From positions 1 to 9,616 of the forward strand of contig JALTDM010000145.1 in assembly GCA_027074135.1 (NCBI GenBank): a stretch of 9,616 bases of DNA, in the 5' to 3' direction. Within the stretch, counting starts at the first letter, position 1. The number at the start of each line of letters is the position of its first letter. Both the position numbers and the translations under genes were made by a program. Origin of the DNA: Bacteroidales bacterium. Its GTDB lineage: Bacteria > Bacteroidota > Bacteroidia > Bacteroidales > JALTDM01. The notes under the pieces were generated by a model. The model did not search any database, was not told the origin of the DNA, and saw nothing but the letters and a program-made list of their open reading frames with translations. This document shows, one piece after another, positions 6,289 to 9,616 of this stretch.

Positions 6289-7117
6289 AGCTGTAGAAAT
6301 ATTTGTTGCGGTCTTTCTTTTGCCAGTATTTTATCAGTATAAAACCAAAAATCATACCACCGAGATGGGCAAAATGGGCAACATTATCTCCGGGTTCGTT
6401 CATAACTCCCAAAAACAATTCCATTGCTCCGTAAATAAGAACAAAATATTTGGCTTTCATCGGGAAAAGGAAGTATATGTAAATAAGTGCATTGGGGAAC
6501 AGCATTCCGAAAGCAAGAAGTAGTCCGAAAATCGCACCTGAAGCTCCAACCATAGGAACATTTATTACTTTGTAAATTTCTTTTCCGAGGAAATCAATTG
6601 CTTGTTGTGCAAGAGCAGAATTGTCGGGGTGTAAATCCCATTGATATATCCAGTCTGATACAGGTTTTATGTACTCAGGAAAGTATTCTTTTACGAGATG
6701 TAAAAATGTTTTCGGGTCTGGAGATGCGGCAAAAGCATTATATGCAGCAATCATTTCTTTGTGCGATATCCACATTATCAGGTCATTGAACAATCCGGCA
6801 CTTATCCCCACAATGAAATAGAAATAAAGAAACCGTTTTGGTCCCCAATAGTTTTCTATGGCAGCACCAAACATCCAAAGTGCAAACATATTGAAAAACA
6901 AATGTGAAAAACTACCGTGCATGAACATATAAGTAACAAACTGATAAATGTTGAAGTATTGTGAGTCGAAACTATGAAGCCCAAGCATTTTGGTAAGGTC
7001 TATGTTTAGAGACGAATACGCATAGATTGTAAAGAAATACATTAAGGTATTTATTATAAGCAAGTTTTTCACTATTGGTGGTAGAAGTCTGTATCCCGTA
7101 AATCTGTACTGATCCAT
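6287..7117 (-). CDS. Rhomboid-family intramembrane serine protease
   Basis: A 276-residue inner-membrane protease. The catalytic elements are complete: helix-2 motif H67....H72...N76 (MFMHGSFSHLFFN), the canonical serine motif GASG (191-194, S193) and the histidine motif AHFAHLGG (H251). The N-terminal MDQYRFTGYRLLPPIVKNLL is short and leads straight into helix 1 (about 16-35). An extra, mostly polar segment of roughly 70 residues (about 118-187) separates helix 3 from the catalytic Ser helix. This is longer than in the neighbouring rhomboid and could form an external substrate-selecting loop; that is inference. There is no long C-terminal tail. The ATG lies 12 bp after the mutL stop, without a Shine-Dalgarno. 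The two rhomboids differ clearly in sequence, so this is an old pair rather than a recent duplication. Confidence 0.93.
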   Translation of the reverse strand: MDQYRFTGYRLLPPIVKNLLIINTLMYFFTIYAYSSLNIDLTKMLGLHSFDSQYFNIYQFVTYMFMHGSFSHLFFNMFALWMFGAAIENYWGPKRFLYFYFIVGISAGLFNDLIMWISHKEMIAAYNAFAASPDPKTFLHLVKEYFPEYIKPVSDWIYQWDLHPDNSALAQQAIDFLGKEIYKVINVPMVGASGAIFGLLLAFGMLFPNALIYIYFLFPMKAKYFVLIYGAMELFLGVMNEPGDNVAHFAHLGGMIFGFILIKYWQKKDRNKYFYS

Positions 7118-7129
7118 TTGTTTAATTTA

Positions 7130-8962
7130 TTAGTTGTCAAAAATTTCAGAAATAAATTTGTGTGGCAAAATGTCCATAATTTTTTCGCCTGTTATTGTTT
7201 TGTCGTGTTCATGAAGCTCAAACAAAGATGATACCAATGATTTTATGCCATCTTCAGTAAGGTCGGTCAGGTTGGTAATGGCTGCCGAAGTCTTTGCCCA
7301 TTGCAGTGCCATTTTCCGGTGCAATATGTCGCTGTCTTCGGTTTCTATGCCTTCTTCAAACATAAAGTAAAGGTCTGACACAATGGTTTTGGCTTCCGTA
7401 TCTTTTATGAAAGGCGGAAATGCTTTTATCAGTATCTCATCTTTGTGCTCATCTATTTCGAAGCCCATTTGTTTTATTGCTGCTTTGAAATCTTGATACA
7501 ATGCAGGATTTTTTACATAAATACCGGTTTCCAGCGGTTGCAATACAAATTGTGTTTTGAAGTTGTGGCTGCGTACCAGTTCAAGAGCTTTGTTGTAATT
7601 TATGGCTTCCAGTGCTCTTTTGGCATCTATCACAAGCAAACCGGATTTCACTTCGGTAATAATAAAGCGGTTACGATAAAGAATAAATTCGGGTTCGTCA
7701 GGAAGTTGAGGCTCTGCAAGTTCATTATTTACCGAAGATTCTATAATCAAGTTGTTTTCTTTGCTGGGTTCGGGGAGGTCATCTCCATAAACAGATTGCA
7801 TAAAGTTTTCTATATCTGCAGGAGAAATTTTTTCTTTGGTGTGGTGCTTTGGGGTAAATTGCGGTGTGTCGGTAGAAGCTATATGTGTGCCTGAATGTTC
7901 GGGGAAGTTTTTAGGTATTTGTGACGGAGTATTGTCAATTACACGGTCAAAGTCTATTGACGGGAAAATGTTGTATTTGAAAAGAGTGTTTTTTACAGCG
8001 GCAGCCAATGCTTTACGTACATTAAGTTCATCTTCAAACTTTATTTCAGTTTTGGTCGGGTGAATGTTTACATCAATCTTTTCAGGGCCAATTTCAAAAA
8101 AAATGAAATATTCGGGTGAAGTTTCCGGCTTTATCATATCTTGAAACGATTCTACTATGGCTTTGTGAAACCACGAGTGTCTGAAAAACCGTTTGTTTAC
8201 GAAAAAGAATTGCGGACTTTTCTTTTTTGCCGTTTCGGGCTTGCCGATATAGCCGTAGATGCGTAACAAACCCGGTAGTTTTGTTTCAACAGGAAGAATG
8301 TCTTTCTTGATTTTTTCACTAAAAATTTCGGACAGTCTTCTGGCAAGATTACCTTTTTCAAGTGAATACACTGTTTTGCCGTTATGTATTAGTTTGAATT
8401 TTTTGTCAGGGTGAGCAATGGCAACTTTTTGTATTTCGTGCATTATGAGACCGAATTCGGTAGTATCTTTTCTCAAAAATTTACGGCGGGCAGGTACGTT
8501 ATAGAAAAGTTTTTTCACTGCAAAATTGCTGCCTTTGGGGCAAGAGATTTTTTCTTGCAAAATCAGTTTGCTGCCTTCTATTACGATACGTGTTCCGAGT
8601 TTATCTTTTTCACGGCGGGTTTTGAGTTCTACTTCGGCAATGGATGCGATAGAAGCGAGAGCTTCACCACGGAAGCCCATTGTTTTTATCTTGAAAAGGT
8701 CGTTAATGTCTTTTATTTTTGATGTGGCGTGTCTCTCAAAACACATGCGTGCATCGGTTTCCGACATTCCAATGCCGTTGTCTGTAACTTGAATAAGCGT
8801 TTTACCGGCATCTTTTATGTTTACAGTTATTTCGTCAGCTTGTGCGTCAATGGAGTTTTCCACCAATTCTTTGATTACGGATGCAGGACGTTGTATAACT
8901 TCTCCGGCAGCTATTTGATTTGCAATGGAATCAGGTAGCAGGTTTATTTTGTCAATTACCAT
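7130..8962 (-). CDS. mutL: DNA mismatch repair protein MutL
   Basis: A 610-residue GHKL ATPase that links mismatch recognition by MutS to downstream repair. The N-terminal ATPase motifs are intact: IAAGEVIQRPASVIKELVEN (17-36, with E32 and N36 matching the catalytic Glu and Mg-binding Asn of E. coli MutL), DNGIGM (61-66), HATSKI (78-83), MGFRGEALASIASI (95-108), LFYNVPARRKFL (152-163) and NIHPTKTEIKF (299-309, K304). A low-complexity linker (about 340-422) leads to the C-terminal dimerisation domain (about 425-600). The endonuclease metal-binding motif DQHA(x)2E(x)4E is degenerate: residues 446-456 read DAKRALEAINY. The late C(P/N)HGRP-type motif is also absent, replaced by a segment around TITGEK (589-594). 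It starts at ATG 8962, overlapping the upstream small gene by 7 bp, and is followed by two rhomboid genes. Confidence 0.97.
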   Translation of the reverse strand: MVIDKINLLPDSIANQIAAGEVIQRPASVIKELVENSIDAQADEITVNIKDAGKTLIQVTDNGIGMSETDARMCFERHATSKIKDINDLFKIKTMGFRGEALASIASIAEVELKTRREKDKLGTRIVIEGSKLILQEKISCPKGSNFAVKKLFYNVPARRKFLRKDTTEFGLIMHEIQKVAIAHPDKKFKLIHNGKTVYSLEKGNLARRLSEIFSEKIKKDILPVETKLPGLLRIYGYIGKPETAKKKSPQFFFVNKRFFRHSWFHKAIVESFQDMIKPETSPEYFIFFEIGPEKIDVNIHPTKTEIKFEDELNVRKALAAAVKNTLFKYNIFPSIDFDRVIDNTPSQIPKNFPEHSGTHIASTDTPQFTPKHHTKEKISPADIENFMQSVYGDDLPEPSKENNLIIESSVNNELAEPQLPDEPEFILYRNRFIITEVKSGLLVIDAKRALEAINYNKALELVRSHNFKTQFVLQPLETGIYVKNPALYQDFKAAIKQMGFEIDEHKDEILIKAFPPFIKDTEAKTIVSDLYFMFEEGIETEDSDILHRKMALQWAKTSAAITNLTDLTEDGIKSLVSSLFELHEHDKTITGEKIMDILPHKFISEIFDN

Positions 8963-9255
8963 AAAAGACCAAAGTATTTTAGTAGTAAGAACATTATTCC
9001 AAACAACAAAATAAATACCGCCAATAATATAACCAATCTTGTTAGAGAATTATAAACGCTTCCTTTTTCGGCATGAAACGAATGTCTTTTTATGCTTCCT
9101 TTTAGTCTATTTTCGTACCCGGAATAAGTTTTCGAATCTGCAGTTTCAATATTAATGTTTTTGCCACTATTTTTAAATTTTTCTTTTTCAGGATCATAAG
9201 TTCGTGGAATATAATTGAATTTACGGTGTTGCGGTACGTGGAAAAATTTAACCAT
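8956..9255 (-). CDS. Small tail-anchored membrane protein, first gene of the mutL operon
   Basis: A 99-residue protein of unknown function. The first ~70 residues are basic and hydrophilic, beginning MVKFFHVPQHRKFNYIPRTY followed by DPEKEKF. One strongly hydrophobic segment (about 73-97, VILLAVFILLFGIMFLLL) ends the protein, so it is probably anchored in the inner membrane by its C-terminus with the N-terminus in the cytoplasm. I recall small proteins with an FNY-PR-YDP-like N-terminus near mutL in other Bacteroidetes, but cannot verify this here. The ATG at 9255 sits about 20 bp downstream of a -7 promoter box. Its last codons overlap the mutL start by 7 bp, indicating co-transcription and possibly coupled translation. 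No catalytic motif is visible. Confidence 0.75.
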   Translation of the reverse strand: MVKFFHVPQHRKFNYIPRTYDPEKEKFKNSGKNINIETADSKTYSGYENRLKGSIKRHSFHAEKGSVYNSLTRLVILLAVFILLFGIMFLLLKYFGLLW

Positions 9256-9277
9256 CTTTTCATTTTTTTATATTATG

Positions 9278-9285
9278 CAAAAATA
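9278..9285 (-). promoter_or_regulatory. -7 promoter element for the mutL operon
   Basis: On the minus strand the sequence reads TATTTTTG, matching TAnnTTTG, 22 bp before the ATG of the 99-residue protein. It is probably the main promoter for the five-gene operon, because all downstream gaps are too short for obvious internal promoters. A -33 TTG at standard spacing is not seen. The region between this box and the insertion sequence (9286-9417) holds only AT-rich DNA with a 6-bp inverted repeat CGACAG/CTGTCG (9321-9326, 9362-9367). Confidence 0.5.
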
Positions 9286-9413
9286 CTATTTTTTGTGTAA
9301 TTAAGCCATTTTTATCATAACGACAGTTCTTATAATTTCTTGTAATATTAAAAGCAAAACTCTGTCGAACATAAAAATACAACTATATTTCATTTAGTAG
9401 TTGCAACAATAAA

Positions 9414-9447
9414 AAAAGGGGGCTGTCCAAAAAGGCAGTCCCTTTTT
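9414..9447. terminator. Hairpin at the insertion-sequence end, possible bidirectional terminator
   Basis: Bases 9414-9425 (AAAAGGGGGCTG) pair with 9436-9447 (CAGTCCCTTTTT) with two G-U pairs around a 10-nt loop. On the + strand it continues into a T-rich stretch. On the - strand the preceding A7 becomes a T run. It could stop transcription in both directions at the element boundary. It overlaps the presumed terminal inverted repeat. Confidence 0.55.
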
Positions 9448-9481
9448 ATTTTATTTCTTTGGATTTCCGCTAGCATTCCCA

Positions 9482-9511
9482 TTGCTATCTCACTGGTTTT
9501 TAGTATATTAG
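9482..9511 (+). promoter_or_regulatory. Transposase promoter (-33 TTG, 19-nt spacer, -7 TATATTAG)
   Basis: TTG at 9482-9484 and TATATTAG at 9504-9511 (one mismatch to TAnnTTTG) are separated by 19 nt, the typical Bacteroidetes spacing. The -7 box ends 22 bp before the transposase ATG. It is the only promoter in the window with both elements recognisable. Confidence 0.5.
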
Positions 9512-9533
9512 CGACATAAAAACAGTTTAGATT

Positions 9534-9616
9534 ATGCGACCTGTTTTTAAGGAATATTTACAAGGACAAGGCACATTATTCCCTGAGAGGTTGGATGATT
9601 ATATCCCGAAGGATCA
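9534..9616 (+). CDS. Transposase, IS1182-like, N-terminal fragment (3' end outside the window)
   Basis: Only 27 codons are visible, beginning MRPVFKEYLQGQGTLFPERL and continuing DDYIPKD, with no stop before the window edge. The pattern of a short basic N-terminus, a Gln-rich turn, L-F/L-P-x-x-L-x-x-x-I-P and an acidic/basic end is the typical opening of IS1182-family DDE transposases. The catalytic domain is not in view, so intactness cannot be judged. The family is recognised from the N-terminus only. Confidence 0.72.
   Translation, partial: MRPVFKEYLQGQGTLFPERLDDYIPKD

Larger units (their letters stand above)
9418..9616 (+). mobile_element. Left end of an IS1182-like insertion sequence (continues beyond the window)
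   Basis: The stretch GGGGGCTGTCCAAAAAGG at 9418-9435 resembles terminal inverted repeats of Bacteroidetes insertion sequences. It is followed about 100 bp later by a promoter and the start of a transposase gene reading away from it. The exact outer boundary is uncertain by a few bases, because the right end and the target duplication are not in the window. The element lies upstream of, and divergent from, the mutL operon, and begins about 130 bp from its -7 box. Confidence 0.65.

Noticed and set aside
5400..7117. Recent tandem duplication of a rhomboid gene
   Set aside because: Outside the catalytic motifs the two proteins differ strongly in sequence, loops and tails, so any duplication is ancient.
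7445..7894. 149-codon plus-strand frame inside mutL
   Set aside because: Antisense shadow of a gene with clear MutL homology; composition is artefactual and no start context is seen.
1..9616. CRISPR array, toxin-antitoxin pair, phage genes or defence system
   Set aside because: No spaced direct repeats, nuclease/effector pairs or phage structural genes are visible; apart from the IS end the genes are ordinary chromosomal ones.

Overview
The window looks like chromosomal DNA of a Bacteroidota (Bacteroidetes) bacterium, probably Bacteroidales-like. The DNA is AT-rich. Several genes are preceded by the phylum's -7 promoter box (TAnnTTTG) and mostly lack Shine-Dalgarno sequences. The gene order mutL - rhomboid - rhomboid - membrane endonuclease/exonuclease/phosphatase is one I associate with this phylum. 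The genus cannot be fixed from the sequence alone.

Layout, left half (+ strand): the 3' part of a gene for a probable outer-membrane beta-barrel protein (1-1086, start outside the window); a DEAD-box RNA helicase of the DeaD/CsdA type with a C-terminal DbpA-like RNA-binding domain (1187-2860, TTG start); a non-coding stretch with a short tandem repeat and a G8 run; tRNA-Ala(GGC) at 3078-3151; and a dihydroorotate dehydrogenase-like flavoprotein (3250-4248) that lacks the usual catalytic loop. A strong intrinsic terminator (4277-4305) closes this side.

Layout, right half (- strand): a tightly packed operon transcribed leftwards from about 9270. In order it holds a 99-residue tail-anchored protein, mutL (7-bp overlap), a rhomboid protease, a second rhomboid with a C-terminal tail, and a membrane-anchored endonuclease/exonuclease/phosphatase-family protein. 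Gaps are 4-14 bp, and one junction carries a perfect Shine-Dalgarno sequence overlapping the upstream stop codon.

Right edge: from about 9418 the window enters an insertion sequence. A terminal GGGGGCTGTCC hairpin, a TTG-N19-TATATTAG promoter and the first 27 codons of an IS1182-like transposase are visible; the rest lies outside.

Most of the window is housekeeping sequence and I found no clearly new multi-gene system. The best leads are the MutL whose endonuclease motif is degenerate, the dihydroorotate dehydrogenase homologue without its catalytic loop, and the conserved but functionally unexplained coupling of mutL to two intramembrane proteases and a probably periplasmic EEP-family enzyme.
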